Notes: generated by a model not told the origin, from the letters alone. A DNA stretch of 64,000 nucleotides from Anaerostipes rhamnosivorans (GCF_005280655.1 NZ_CP040058.1:3076001-3140000), one strand, 5' to 3'; shown: positions 26,561-35,469, counted from the first letter of the stretch. Numbers and translations are program-made.

Positions 26561-26911
26561 TTAATCCAGCCCGGATATATCCTGAACTACCTCTTCATAT
26601 GCTCTTTTAACTTCCTGGAATAACCCTTCTGCCTTATCCAACTCTTTGCTTCTGATGGTGTTGACAAGATCTGCCGATGCCTGAAACAGCTTTGTAAAGC
26701 TTAAATTTGCTGCTACACCTTTCAGGGTATGGGCTGACATTTCCACCTGTTCCCAATCCCTTGCTTCCATCGCACTGCAGAGCAGTTTGTAGGTAGGATC
26801 ATCAGGAAAATTCCTGACAAACTTAGCAAGCAGATTTTCATTTCCCATAAACCGTCCCAGGATCACCGGATAATCCTCATCTCTTCCCTGATAAAATTGT
26901 TTTAAATTCAT
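26561..26911 (-). CDS. Histidine phosphotransfer (HPt) domain protein
   Basis: 116 residues, a stand-alone HPt four-helix bundle. The phospho-accepting His lies in MSAHTLKGVAANLSF near residue 60. Such proteins pass phosphate between a hybrid kinase and response regulators. AAAGGGG stands before the ATG. It precedes the REC-GGDEF gene in the same operon (15-bp gap), so that regulator is the natural partner. The donor kinase must be encoded elsewhere. Confidence 0.93.
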   Translation of the reverse strand: MNLKQFYQGRDEDYPVILGRFMGNENLLAKFVRNFPDDPTYKLLCSAMEARDWEQVEMSAHTLKGVAANLSFTKLFQASADLVNTIRSKELDKAEGLFQEVKRAYEEVVQDISGLD

Positions 26912-27038
26912 ATTTACAGCCCCTTTCAGCTCTCACTGCCACAGCACCTGAAAACTTAGATTTCGTAAGTATTTGTGTTATTTTGCTTTATCTTCATGAT
27001 ATAATATATTCAGCTAAATTACTAGGAGGAATTTAAAA

Positions 27039-27917
27039 ATGAAAGCAGATCTTCACTCACATACTGTGCTGTCTGACGGAGCTCTGAACGTCGACCAGCT
27101 GATCTCTCAGGCAAAACGAACCGGCCTGGACTATATTGCCGTCACTGACCACAATTCCACTCATTCTATCCCTGCTGCCAGGGCACTGGGAGAAGAGCTG
27201 GGTATCCATGTGATCCCCGGAGTTGAGATTAACTCGGTTCATGAGGCTTCAGACACAAAACCCCATCTTCTGTGCTATTACCCCGCGGATGTAAAAAAGC
27301 TTCAAAAAAAGCTAGACCGTTATCTGGAATATCAGAGGGAGACAAAACTTTCCATGTATGAAAAACTCATGGAGGATTATCCCATCACTAAGGAACAGCT
27401 TTTTGAGGCTGCCAGCGAAAGCACAACTCTTTATGAAGTCCATATGATGCAGGTGCTGGCCTCCCTTGGATATACCGGCACTCCTATTGGAGAACTCCAC
27501 CGGGAGCTCTTTTCCTCAGGTTCTAAATATAAACTGGCCCAAAAGGATATGACCACCCGGGAAGCAGTGGATCTGATCCGCTCCTGCGGCGGCGTGGTAG
27601 TCCTGGCCCATCCCGGAGAATATAAGAATCCAATGCTCATGGAAATGCTCATCGAAGAACATCTGTTAGACGGACTGGAATTAAACCATCCTAGAAATGG
27701 CAGACACACAAAAGAACATATAGAGTCACTTTCCAAAGAGCATGACTTATTTATGACCGGCGGTACAGATTTTCATGGACTTTACACCAAAACTCCTTAT
27801 CCTATTGGTTCCTTTCTGTGCCCGGAGGAAGGACTGGAACGGCTGAAAGCCGCAGGAAAAAAGGCAAACCGGGAATACTTTGAATCACCTAGGCAGCAAG
27901 ACACCGAAGATCAATAA
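27039..27917 (+). CDS. PHP domain phosphoesterase
   Basis: 292 residues. PHP metal-binding motifs are clear: DLHSHTVLSDG at the start, AVTDHNST, GVEINSV, VVLAHPGEY and GGTDFHG near the end. The layout matches the YciV/RNase AM group, which act as 3',5'-bisphosphate phosphatases or 5'-3' RNA exonucleases. AGGAGG precedes the ATG, and a TATAAT box lies at 27000-27005. Monocistronic, closed by a strong terminator. Whether RNA or a nucleotide is the substrate is not decided by sequence. Confidence 0.88.
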   Translation: MKADLHSHTVLSDGALNVDQLISQAKRTGLDYIAVTDHNSTHSIPAARALGEELGIHVIPGVEINSVHEASDTKPHLLCYYPADVKKLQKKLDRYLEYQRETKLSMYEKLMEDYPITKEQLFEAASESTTLYEVHMMQVLASLGYTGTPIGELHRELFSSGSKYKLAQKDMTTREAVDLIRSCGGVVVLAHPGEYKNPMLMEMLIEEHLLDGLELNHPRNGRHTKEHIESLSKEHDLFMTGGTDFHGLYTKTPYPIGSFLCPEEGLERLKAAGKKANREYFESPRQQDTEDQ

Positions 27918-27984
27918 CAAAGCGGACAAGCCCGCTCCTCTTTCCACTCCCTCACTCTTTGAATGGCTCGATTTGACGTAGTTA

Positions 27985-28016
27985 AACAGGTTCCTACTTA
28001 ACGGGAACCTGTTTTT
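27985..28016 (+). terminator. Intrinsic terminator of the PHP gene
   Basis: AACAGGTTCC (27985-27994) pairs with GGAACCTGTT (28004-28013) across a 9-nt loop and is followed by TTT. Confidence 0.9.
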
Positions 28017-28049
28017 AAGTGATGTCCAATAATAGAATAAAACTTATCT

Positions 28050-29468
28050 TTATTCCGCGGCTAAGTTTACTCTATCTTTCTTTTTCTGTAATACTGCCTC
28101 CTTGTTTTCGTCCCTGCCATCTTTTAAGTGTCTGAAGACAAAAACAGCCGCGCCGATCACGGCGAGAAAGGAGATGATGTCAGCTGCAGGCGCTGAGTAC
28201 AAAGTTCCTTTTAATCCGAACAGTCTCGGCAGCAGGATCACCAGCGGAACACTTAGCACAAAGTCCCTGAGCAGGGAAAGCCCCATAGACAGAAACGGTT
28301 TTCCCAAAGCCTGAAGAAAAATACTGATTGATTTCTGAATGCAGCATAAAATAATCGTACACAGATAGGTCCTGAACGCCATGACCGCAAACTCATTGTA
28401 AAGCGCATTTTCATTTCCGAACAGTTTGATGATCTCCATAGGAAAGCACTCAAACAGTATCATAGACACAAAACCCACACAGGCCTCTGCCGCAACCATC
28501 AGCTTAAATATCTTTTTAACCCGCAGATGAAGTCCTGCACCGTAATTGAAGCCGATGACCGGCTGTGAGCCTGCCGCAATACCGACAGAGAAAGCGATAA
28601 CGATCTGGAATACCTTCATGACGATCCCCACCACCGTGAGCGGTATATCTGCTCCGAATCTGGACCTGGCCCCGTAGATCACAAGCATATTATTCATAGC
28701 TGCCATGATGGCGACAATAGAAATCTGCGTAAGAAAGCTGCTGATTCCAAGAGACAGAACCTTCTTGGAAATTGCAGCTTTCAGGCTGAAGCTCTCTTTT
28801 TTCATATCCACAGATTTCATATGGCATAGATAATAAACCGCCAGAAGAGCAGATACGATCTGCCCGGTGATCGTTGCCAATGCGGCTCCCATCATGCCCC
28901 AGTGAAATACAAAGATCGTGACAGGGTCCAGAATCACATTGATGACCGCGCCGATCAGGGTAGATATCATCGCGAACTGCGGGCTCCCGTCTGCCCTGAT
29001 CATCGAGTTCATACCATTAGAAAACATAAAAAACGGAATCCCTATCATGATATAAAGAAAGTATTCCTGCGCATATGCAAAATTATTTTCTGTGGCTCCG
29101 AAGGCATATAGAAATTGGTCCTTAAAAATGAAAAGACACACAGTAAAGATAATTCCGGCTGCAGTGAGGATCACCACGGCATTGCCGACGCTTTTGTGTG
29201 CCCTCTCTGTGTCTTTGCATCCCTGGCAGAGACTCAGACAGGCAGCACACCCGTCTCCGATCATCAAGGCCATAGCAAGTGCTATGATCGTAACTGGGAA
29301 TACCACATTGGTAGCCCCGTTCCCTAAATAGCCGATCCCTTGTCCTATAAATATCTGGTCTACAATATTATATAAGGATGACACCAGCAGCGACAAAATA
29401 CAAGGTACGGAGAATTTCAGCATTAATTTCCCCACACTTTCTTTTTCCATAAAACGATTTCTTTCCAT
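28050..29468 (-). CDS. MATE family efflux transporter
   Basis: 472 residues from the ATG at 29468, which has GGAGGG just upstream; a TTG at 29480 overlaps that site and is rejected. Twelve membrane segments with the MATE opening MLKFSVPCILSLLVSSLYNI and QIFIGQGIGYLG. It belongs to the same superfamily as the exporter at 17789 but is not a close copy. The leader contains a large hairpin followed by six T (29496-29561), which could act as an attenuator. The substrate is unknown. Confidence 0.93.
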   Translation of the reverse strand: MERNRFMEKESVGKLMLKFSVPCILSLLVSSLYNIVDQIFIGQGIGYLGNGATNVVFPVTIIALAMALMIGDGCAACLSLCQGCKDTERAHKSVGNAVVILTAAGIIFTVCLFIFKDQFLYAFGATENNFAYAQEYFLYIMIGIPFFMFSNGMNSMIRADGSPQFAMISTLIGAVINVILDPVTIFVFHWGMMGAALATITGQIVSALLAVYYLCHMKSVDMKKESFSLKAAISKKVLSLGISSFLTQISIVAIMAAMNNMLVIYGARSRFGADIPLTVVGIVMKVFQIVIAFSVGIAAGSQPVIGFNYGAGLHLRVKKIFKLMVAAEACVGFVSMILFECFPMEIIKLFGNENALYNEFAVMAFRTYLCTIILCCIQKSISIFLQALGKPFLSMGLSLLRDFVLSVPLVILLPRLFGLKGTLYSAPAADIISFLAVIGAAVFVFRHLKDGRDENKEAVLQKKKDRVNLAAE

Positions 29469-29495
29469 AATTCCCTCCAAACAATATTTTTGCAG

Positions 29496-29561
29496 AAAAA
29501 AGGCAGCGTGAGTATAAGACCGTAACTTTCGCTGCGATTAGAGTCTTATAATCTCGCTACC
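29496..29561 (-). terminator. Extended hairpin plus T-run upstream of the MATE gene
   Basis: On the minus strand GGTAGCGAGATTATAAGAC (29561-29543) pairs with the complement ending CACGCTGCC and then TTTTTT. The loop holds GCAGCG, which can also pair with the CGCTGC of the 3' arm. It is either the terminator of the FAD oxidoreductase gene (stop 29698) or an attenuator for MATE; a TATACT box near 29600 would place it in a MATE leader. Confidence 0.7.
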
Positions 29562-29697
29562 ATTTCCATTTCTGTCTTCTATTTTATTTACATTTTCAGT
29601 ATATCAGGTTCAAAATCATGTTCGTAAGTGTTTTTTAGAATTTCGTTCATTTTAATAGAAAAATACAAAAAAGAATTGAAATTTTTATTCATTTATC

Positions 29698-31098
29698 CTA
29701 TAGCTGCGATTTCAAAATACTTCTGGCAACACTCAGACCGTTTGCAGATGCCTGCTGAAGTCCTCTGGTGACAGATGCCCCGTCTCCGATGGCTCTAAGC
29801 CCTTTAATGTTAGTTTCAAATGCTTTGTCTGTGACTACCTTATTAGAATAGAATTTCACTTCTACCCCATAGAGCAAAGTCTCATCGCTGGCCATACCCG
29901 GTGTTACCTGATCCAAAGCGTAAATCATCTCCTCGATTGCTTTCATGATCCTGTACGGAAACACCAGGGAAAGGTCCCCTGGTACCGCATCTTTTAGCGT
30001 AGGGGTGATGTTGTTGCGAAGCAGCCGTTCTTCCGTTGTCCTCCGTCCCCTGACAAAATCTCCGAATCTCTGGACAAGAATTTTTCCGTCACAGAGCATA
30101 TTGCTCAGCTGTGCAATATGTTTGCCGTACTGTATTGGTTCCTTAAAAGGCTTCGTAAAGTTTTTTGAAACTAAGATCGCGAAATTGGTATTCTTTGTCT
30201 TATATTTTTCTGCCTTATATGCATGTCCGTTTACCACTGCCAGACCGTCCTCATAATATTCTGTGGCTACTTCCCCCGACGGGTTCGTACAGAAAACCCG
30301 GACCTTATCATCGAAAGTTGGGGTATAGTAAACCAGCTTGGCTTCATACAGGCTCCTGTTTAGTTCTTCCATGATCTCATCCCGCACCTCTACACGGACA
30401 CCCACATCCACGGTGCCTACCTCTGTCTCAATCTTATGCTCCCTGCACAGATTGCTGAGCCACTCTGATCCCTCTCTTCCCACTGCGGCCACGATCTCTG
30501 GGGCATAAAAAGTATCCCCTTTATCCGTCACAACTCCCTTCGCCTGTCCTTCTTCGATCAGAATATTTTCCACCATAGTGTTAAATTCCATCCGGATACC
30601 TTCTTTGAGCAGATGTTCTTGGAGTCTTTGGTATATTTTGTACCCTTCTTCCGTTCCCAGATGGCGGATTGGACACTCGATCAGTTTTAAATTGGCCCTG
30701 ATCGCCTTTTTTCTGATCCTTGCGATCTCCCTTTCTTCGTTCAGGCCGTAGACTTTTGTATCTGCCCCGAACTTCAGATAAATCTGATCCGATTCCTTTA
30801 ACAACTTTTCTGTCTCATCATAGCCAAGGATCTGTGGAAGATTTCCTCCCACATCCGGCGACAGGGAGAGTTTCCCGTCAGAAAATGCTCCTGCACCTGC
30901 AAAGCCCGTGGTGATGGAACAGGGTCTGCATCCCACGCAGACCTTCGTCTTTCTTTTTGGGCATAACCGGTCCTCGATCCTCCGCCCCTTTTCTATCATC
31001 AGTATCTTTAATTTCGGTTTCTTCTGTGACAACTCGTAGGCGCAGAAAATCCCAGAAGGTCCTGCCCCGATAATGATGACATCAAACTTGTTATCCAC
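29698..31098 (-). CDS. FAD-dependent oxidoreductase (COG2509 type)
   Basis: About 466 residues from a GTG at 31098 that has GGAAAGG upstream; a longer frame from TTG at 31146 has no ribosome binding site. FAD-binding Rossmann motif IIIGAGPSGIFCAYEL at the N-terminus, a Cys-rich segment CPKRKTKVCVGCRPC, then FAGAGAFSDGKLSLSPDVGG. A second FAD contact GDGASVTRGLQQASANG lies near the C-terminus. This is a common uncharacterised clostridial flavoprotein. The substrate and electron partner are unknown. It stands alone between a MATE gene and a relic. Confidence 0.88.
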   Translation of the reverse strand: MDNKFDVIIIGAGPSGIFCAYELSQKKPKLKILMIEKGRRIEDRLCPKRKTKVCVGCRPCSITTGFAGAGAFSDGKLSLSPDVGGNLPQILGYDETEKLLKESDQIYLKFGADTKVYGLNEEREIARIRKKAIRANLKLIECPIRHLGTEEGYKIYQRLQEHLLKEGIRMEFNTMVENILIEEGQAKGVVTDKGDTFYAPEIVAAVGREGSEWLSNLCREHKIETEVGTVDVGVRVEVRDEIMEELNRSLYEAKLVYYTPTFDDKVRVFCTNPSGEVATEYYEDGLAVVNGHAYKAEKYKTKNTNFAILVSKNFTKPFKEPIQYGKHIAQLSNMLCDGKILVQRFGDFVRGRRTTEERLLRNNITPTLKDAVPGDLSLVFPYRIMKAIEEMIYALDQVTPGMASDETLLYGVEVKFYSNKVVTDKAFETNIKGLRAIGDGASVTRGLQQASANGLSVARSILKSQL

Positions 31099-31164
31099 AA
31101 CACACACGCCCTTTCCAATACTTTTTCCACTGCTTCTAGATTTCAAAACACAGCTTTATTGTAA

Positions 31165-31313
31165 CATAAGATTTTTTATTTGATATATTTTTCTTCATCG
31201 GTTTTTATGGTACCATGACTGTCCCTTTTATCATGGCCCTTGGTATCGGTGTCTCTGCCATCCGCAGTGACCAGCACTGCGGGAATGCGTTTATTAGAAG
31301 AACTGGAAGATGA
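31165..31313 (+). pseudogene. Relic of a DUF1538-like membrane protein
   Basis: A plus-strand frame contains GTMTVPFIMALGIGVSAIRS, which resembles a conserved segment of DUF1538 membrane proteins. It breaks off at once into unrelated residues and a TGA at 31311. There is no start signal, and flanking genes run the other way. The opposite strand of the same stretch also reads open for 63 codons, but its only start lies inside a terminator hairpin. I interpret this as gene decay. Confidence 0.4.
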
Positions 31314-31328
31314 ATGAACCCCATAAAG

Positions 31329-31361
31329 AAAAGCTGTGCACCAATTCCGGGCACAGCTTTT
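31329..31361 (-). terminator. Intrinsic terminator of the polyol operon
   Basis: AAAAGCTGTGC and GCACAGCTTTT (31329-31339 and 31351-31361) form an 11-bp stem. On the minus strand it is followed by CTTT, 10 bp beyond the stop at 31371. Confidence 0.8.
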
Positions 31362-31370
31362 CATCACATG

Positions 31371-32525
31371 TTATTTAATGAATCCTCTGGTTTCCAGAGC
31401 CTGATACTCTTCCACTACTTTCTTGAAAATTGGATTCTCAGTCTCAAGGCCAGTGTATTTCTTCACCACCTCTTCAATACCCAGTTCCTTGATATCCTTC
31501 TGGAGAACCACAGCGTTCTCATCCTTTGGATCAGAGTAAGCAAATCCGGCTGCCATTCCTTTGGCAATCGCAGCATAAGAAAGTCCGTGCTTGAGACAGT
31601 TCTCTGCCGCACCTGTCAAACGATCTCCCTTTGACAGTTTACGGATTGGGTCAAAAGCAACCCGGTAGATGGAATCCGGGATCTCTCCCATCGGAGTCGG
31701 AAGATTCTCCAGATTATCCAGTTCCTCCTTGGTGATATCATACTCTTCCCCGATCATATCAAGGATCTCCTGATGCACCTGTCCGATAATCTGTGCAATT
31801 TCCTCGTCTTTCTCAGAATCCGGAATCGTCTTGTACCCTTTCAGGTAACCCCAGAAGGCGGTGGATGCATGCGGGCCGTTAATGGCAAACACTTTTAAGT
31901 CTTTGAGCATCTCGATCCGGTCGTTTAACTCCAGCCATTCCACATCGCTGAAATCATTATAAACTGGTGTCTGAATCAACAGTGAAGCCACCGCCATGGT
32001 CACAATATCTGTAGAATAGTGGGTTGCGGCGTCTGTACCTCTACGGATGATGGAATCCCTGATGGCAACGTTGGTATCAAACCATGCCTTTACATCCTCA
32101 GGAAGCTTCTCGCGAAAGTTCTCCACAATGCCAGGGATCAGATAATTTTTGTTTGTGACACAGATGGCTGTCAGCTTTTTTTCTGGCTGCTTTTTATAGA
32201 ATTCGATGAAACATTTTGATAAATAATGCCCTGCTTCCTTAAAATCTTTCGGGTACAGCGGCATCATGATGACGTCCGTATTCAAAAAGGCTTCCATACA
32301 GGAATATTCTTCGTCACAGACATAAGCCTCATAGCCTGACACCGTCCGGTCCTCGATGGAATCTACCCTGTGGACTTCCACATGATAACTTCCTGTTTTC
32401 TTCAGCTCTTCAACTACCTTTGGATCTTTGTCCAAAAAAGCAATCTTCCAACCGGCATTGTCAAATGTTTCTCCAAAGAATCCTTTTCCGAGACGTCCCG
32501 CTCCTACAATCATTACCTGTTTCAT
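31371..32525 (-). CDS. Divergent mannitol dehydrogenase family polyol-phosphate dehydrogenase
   Basis: 384 residues, the same length as MtlD. Rossmann start MIVGAGRLGKGFFGETF and a C-terminal mannitol-dehydrogenase domain with the Asn-x2-His active-site pair in VFAINGPHASTAFWGYLKGY. It is clearly different from the canonical MtlD encoded at 33839, so the operon has two enzymes of this family. It should interconvert a hexitol phosphate and a ketose phosphate with NAD. It is the last gene of the operon, after hxlB, behind an internal terminator-like hairpin. Its context suggests a substrate linked to 3-hexulose-6-phosphate. Confidence 0.85.
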   Translation of the reverse strand: MKQVMIVGAGRLGKGFFGETFDNAGWKIAFLDKDPKVVEELKKTGSYHVEVHRVDSIEDRTVSGYEAYVCDEEYSCMEAFLNTDVIMMPLYPKDFKEAGHYLSKCFIEFYKKQPEKKLTAICVTNKNYLIPGIVENFREKLPEDVKAWFDTNVAIRDSIIRRGTDAATHYSTDIVTMAVASLLIQTPVYNDFSDVEWLELNDRIEMLKDLKVFAINGPHASTAFWGYLKGYKTIPDSEKDEEIAQIIGQVHQEILDMIGEEYDITKEELDNLENLPTPMGEIPDSIYRVAFDPIRKLSKGDRLTGAAENCLKHGLSYAAIAKGMAAGFAYSDPKDENAVVLQKDIKELGIEEVVKKYTGLETENPIFKKVVEEYQALETRGFIK

Positions 32526-32574
32526 AGTCTAAAGTTTCCTCCCTACTGTCATGTATTTTGGTTTTATATTTTTA

Positions 32575-32603
32575 AAAAGGGGCCCCAAAAAGAGCCCCCT
32601 TTT
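32575..32603 (-). terminator. Terminator-like hairpin between hxlB and the second MtlD-type gene
   Basis: On the minus strand AAAAGGGG (32603-32596) pairs with CCCCTTTT (32582-32575), followed by more T. It may reduce read-through to the last gene of the operon. Confidence 0.6.
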
Positions 32604-32617
32604 ATCTTTCTGTCTTT

Positions 32618-33178
32618 TTATTCCATGTTCGCGTGTCTCGCAAACAGATCGTCGTCCGTCTGGTCGGTGATCCTCATCAAATCCATTACCATACAGTCAT
32701 ATGTAATCCAGCTTAACTGCTCAAATCCAGAACCTGCGGCCTGCACAGTTCCTGCGCCCTCATGGTTGTCACATTTCTTTGTAACTCCCGGAAGTGTGAT
32801 CACTGCATCCGCCATAGATCCGATGGTATTCTCAGGGAACATAGTGATGGTCGCTACCTTTGCGCCCTGACTCTTTGCCTTCTTTGCATTGGATACAAGG
32901 CTTGCCGTATTGCCGGAACCAGAACCCACGATGAGCAGATCCCCTGCCTGAATTGATGGAGTCGTTGGTTCTCCAACAAAGTATACGGTATATCCAAGAT
33001 GCATCAGACGGTTTGAGAATCCTCTTGCAGCAAATCCGGAACGTCCGGCACCACCGACAAAAATCCTTTTTGCCTCTGTGATCAGTTTCTCTACCTCTTT
33101 GATCTGATCGTTGTCTACTTCTTTTGCATTATCGGTCAACTCGCCGAGAATAGCCATCATATTTTTACATTCTGTCAT
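32618..33178 (-). CDS. hxlB: 6-phospho-3-hexuloisomerase (SIS domain)
   Basis: 186 residues, a single SIS (sugar isomerase) domain. Motifs VGGAGRSGFAARGFSNRLMH and VGSGSGNTASLV match the PHI family, which interconverts D-arabino-3-hexulose-6-phosphate and fructose-6-phosphate. It directly follows hexulose-6-phosphate synthase, the usual RuMP pair order. In this operon it also follows a mannitol-type PTS and MtlD. An arabinose-5-phosphate-isomerase-like role cannot be excluded, but the adjacent synthase argues for PHI. Confidence 0.85.
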   Translation of the reverse strand: MTECKNMMAILGELTDNAKEVDNDQIKEVEKLITEAKRIFVGGAGRSGFAARGFSNRLMHLGYTVYFVGEPTTPSIQAGDLLIVGSGSGNTASLVSNAKKAKSQGAKVATITMFPENTIGSMADAVITLPGVTKKCDNHEGAGTVQAAGSGFEQLSWITYDCMVMDLMRITDQTDDDLFARHANME

Positions 33179-33208
33179 AATCTTTTCCTCCAGTCCGTGC
33201 TTTAAAAT

Positions 33209-33835
33209 TTAAAGCATTGCATCTTTGATTGCTTTAGCTTCCGCCACAGGATCATCCGCATGTCCAATCGCTGATCCAACAATGATAATCTCTGGTTTCA
33301 GAGCAACATATTTATCAATGGTCTTGCTGTTGATGCCACCGGCTACCGCAATCTGGGCCTTTTTCGCATGCTCTGTCATAACCTGAAGGTCCTGAATCGG
33401 CTCTCTTCCGGCTGCCTGCTGGTCAGCTCCGGTATGGACAGCCAGGATATCCACCCCGATCTCTTCCATCTTTGCGATCCTTGCCGGGAGATTTTCCACG
33501 CAGATCATATCCACTACAAGCTTTCTGTCATAATCTCTGGCTGCCTTTAATGCACCTTCAATGGTCAGATTATCAGAGACACCCAGAATTGTTGCATATG
33601 CTGCCCCTGCCTCATAAGCGTAGCTGGCTTCCAGATATCCGCCGTCCATGATCTTAAGATCCGCAAGAATCTCTTTGTCCGGGAAGAAACGATGGAATTC
33701 GCGCACTCCACGCATTCCCTCATCCATGACGAACGGCGTACCCACTTCAATGATGTCAACATGCTCTGCAACCTTATCGGCAAAACGCAGTGCATCCACA
33801 AGATTCATTTCGTCTAATGCTAACTGTAATTTCAT
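33209..33835 (-). CDS. hxlA: 3-hexulose-6-phosphate synthase / 3-keto-gulonate-6-phosphate decarboxylase family
   Basis: 208 residues, the orotidine-decarboxylase-like barrel. Motifs: LQLALD at the start, ILADLKIMDGG (D-x-K-x2-D metal and catalytic triad), VVDMICVENL and LAVHTGADQQAAGREP. Wording and neighbour hxlB favour hexulose-6-phosphate synthase, which joins formaldehyde with ribulose-5-phosphate or runs backwards. The related decarboxylase UlaD is the alternative. It starts 3 bp beyond the mtlD stop, so the two are translationally linked. Its presence in a hexitol PTS operon is unusual. Confidence 0.82.
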   Translation of the reverse strand: MKLQLALDEMNLVDALRFADKVAEHVDIIEVGTPFVMDEGMRGVREFHRFFPDKEILADLKIMDGGYLEASYAYEAGAAYATILGVSDNLTIEGALKAARDYDRKLVVDMICVENLPARIAKMEEIGVDILAVHTGADQQAAGREPIQDLQVMTEHAKKAQIAVAGGINSKTIDKYVALKPEIIIVGSAIGHADDPVAEAKAIKDAML

Positions 33836-33838
33836 TTT

Positions 33839-34993
33839 TTACTTCCCTTCCTTTAATTCGTTATAATCCTTGATGATCTCGTCAAACATCCTGGTTCCTG
33901 ATTCAATGCCGGTAAAGTGAGTTACCGCATCTTCAATGCCATGTTCCTCCACGTACTTCATCAGTTCCACAGACTGCTCATCTTCCTTCACGTCAAACAG
34001 GAACGTTGCAGCAATTCCCCGAAGCAGCAGAGTATTCTTAAGTCCTCTTTCCTCACACTGAACTGTTGGTCCTACAAGACGGTCATTCGGCGCCAGTTTT
34101 CTGATCGGCGCTCTGGAAATACGGGTAATGGTATCTTTGATTCCAGGAGTACAGAAACGGTTCAGGGCAAAAGTGATATAGTCTTCCATATCCTTTTCCG
34201 TAAATCCGTGTTTTGCCACCATAAGGGCTGCCACTTCCCTCATGACCTCTCTGGTCATCTCAATGTTCTCCGGCACTGCAAAGTAATCCTGGATGATTTC
34301 ATAGCCCATGAGCTTTCCGATATATCCGGACCACGCATGGCCGCAGTTGATGGTATAAAGTTTTCTCTCCAGGAACTTTTGAAGGTTGTCTGTATACTCT
34401 GCCCCATCGATCGGAAGCTTTTCCGGGTCCACCAGCTTGTTGACTTCCACAGCCAGTTCATGATCCTTACCGATATCAATACCGTCCCTGCCATCTTTGT
34501 CAGTTCCGAATACCATACGGTCCACAGCGGTGTTCGGGAATGCGGCTGCCTTTAAAAAGTCTTCCTCCGATGCGATTCCTGTGTTCACCAGCTCCTTCAA
34601 CAGCAGGTCTCCGTTGAACAACGCATTCTCACAAGGGATCACGTTGATCCTGTCTTTTCCCGCTTCCAGTCTGGCCTTTAATCCTTTGGCGAGCGTTCCT
34701 GCGATTTTCGGAAAATTATCTGCCAGTACAGCTGTGGTAACCACATCCGCTTCCACGATAGCCTCTACAACTTTGTCTTCTTCTGTGATCGGAGAAAGAG
34801 CAGAAACCTTGTCAATCTCTTTTCTCCTATAGTCTTCTTCAATTACATATAAGTAGTAATTATGGTATTTGTTCAGTTCCTCGTTGACTTTCTCATTAAC
34901 GTCCACGAATACGATTTCATATCCTGTGTCATGCAGTAAGTCTGCAATGAATCCGCGGCCGATCTTTCCAGCCCCAAAGTGTACTGCTTTCAT
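33839..34993 (-). CDS. mtlD: Mannitol-1-phosphate 5-dehydrogenase
   Basis: 384 residues, full-length MtlD. The N-terminus MKAVHFGAGKIGRGFIADLL is the NAD-binding motif; the active site region LYTINCGHAWSGYIGKLMGY holds the conserved Asn and His. It oxidises mannitol-1-phosphate to fructose-6-phosphate. It sits between the PTS IIA gene and hxlA in the leftward operon. The canonical motifs suggest mannitol or a very similar hexitol as the PTS substrate. Confidence 0.92.
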   Translation of the reverse strand: MKAVHFGAGKIGRGFIADLLHDTGYEIVFVDVNEKVNEELNKYHNYYLYVIEEDYRRKEIDKVSALSPITEEDKVVEAIVEADVVTTAVLADNFPKIAGTLAKGLKARLEAGKDRINVIPCENALFNGDLLLKELVNTGIASEEDFLKAAAFPNTAVDRMVFGTDKDGRDGIDIGKDHELAVEVNKLVDPEKLPIDGAEYTDNLQKFLERKLYTINCGHAWSGYIGKLMGYEIIQDYFAVPENIEMTREVMREVAALMVAKHGFTEKDMEDYITFALNRFCTPGIKDTITRISRAPIRKLAPNDRLVGPTVQCEERGLKNTLLLRGIAATFLFDVKEDEQSVELMKYVEEHGIEDAVTHFTGIESGTRMFDEIIKDYNELKEGK

Positions 34994-35013
34994 TTTATTC
35001 CCTCCGTCTTATT

Positions 35014-35457
35014 CTAGCGGACCACGTCTGCAAATACATTTAGTATTTCTTCTTTGGTCTTTGCATTTCTAAGTTTTTCCACGTTGTCAAGATCTGAGCA
35101 TGCCACTGCGATATCTCCTAAGATTTCAATGTGCTCATTGTTCTTTCCTGCGATACCGATGATAACATTGGCTGTTTTTCCTTCATAGTCTACACCCTCA
35201 GGAACTTGGATAAAGGAAATTCCTGAAGCCATAATCCTTTCTTCGGATTTTACGATGCCGTGCGGGATCGCGATATGATTGCCGATATAGGTAGAGACCA
35301 CTTCTTCCCTCTTCAGCATATCTTCAATATATTCTTTCTTTACATAGCCGTTGTCTACCAGGATCTGTCCTGCTGCCTGGATTGCTTCTTCCTTTGACGC
35401 AAAAGATGCGTTTAATCTGATGTTGTCCGCGTTAAAAATACTTTTCTTATCTCCCAT
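35014..35457 (-). CDS. mtlF: PTS mannitol-type IIA component
   Basis: 147 residues, one EIIA fructose/mannitol domain. The phosphorylated residue is His66 in HIAIPHGIVKSEE. It receives phosphate from HPr and passes it to the IIB domain of the IICB protein encoded at 37611. It follows mtlR by 12 bp and precedes mtlD by about 20 bp, in the same operon. Confidence 0.92.
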   Translation of the reverse strand: MGDKKSIFNADNIRLNASFASKEEAIQAAGQILVDNGYVKKEYIEDMLKREEVVSTYIGNHIAIPHGIVKSEERIMASGISFIQVPEGVDYEGKTANVIIGIAGKNNEHIEILGDIAVACSDLDNVEKLRNAKTKEEILNVFADVVR

Positions 35458-35469
35458 AACTGAAACCTC

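Noticed and set aside
29481..29600. Purine or other known riboswitch in the MATE leader
   Set aside because: The conserved core sequences of the riboswitch classes I know are absent; only a simple hairpin with T-run is supported.
31176..31367. 63-codon open frame on the minus strand with a charged C-terminus
   Set aside because: Its only ATG lies inside the operon terminator hairpin; the opposite strand gives a recognisable membrane-protein fragment, so this is more likely a mirror of a relic.
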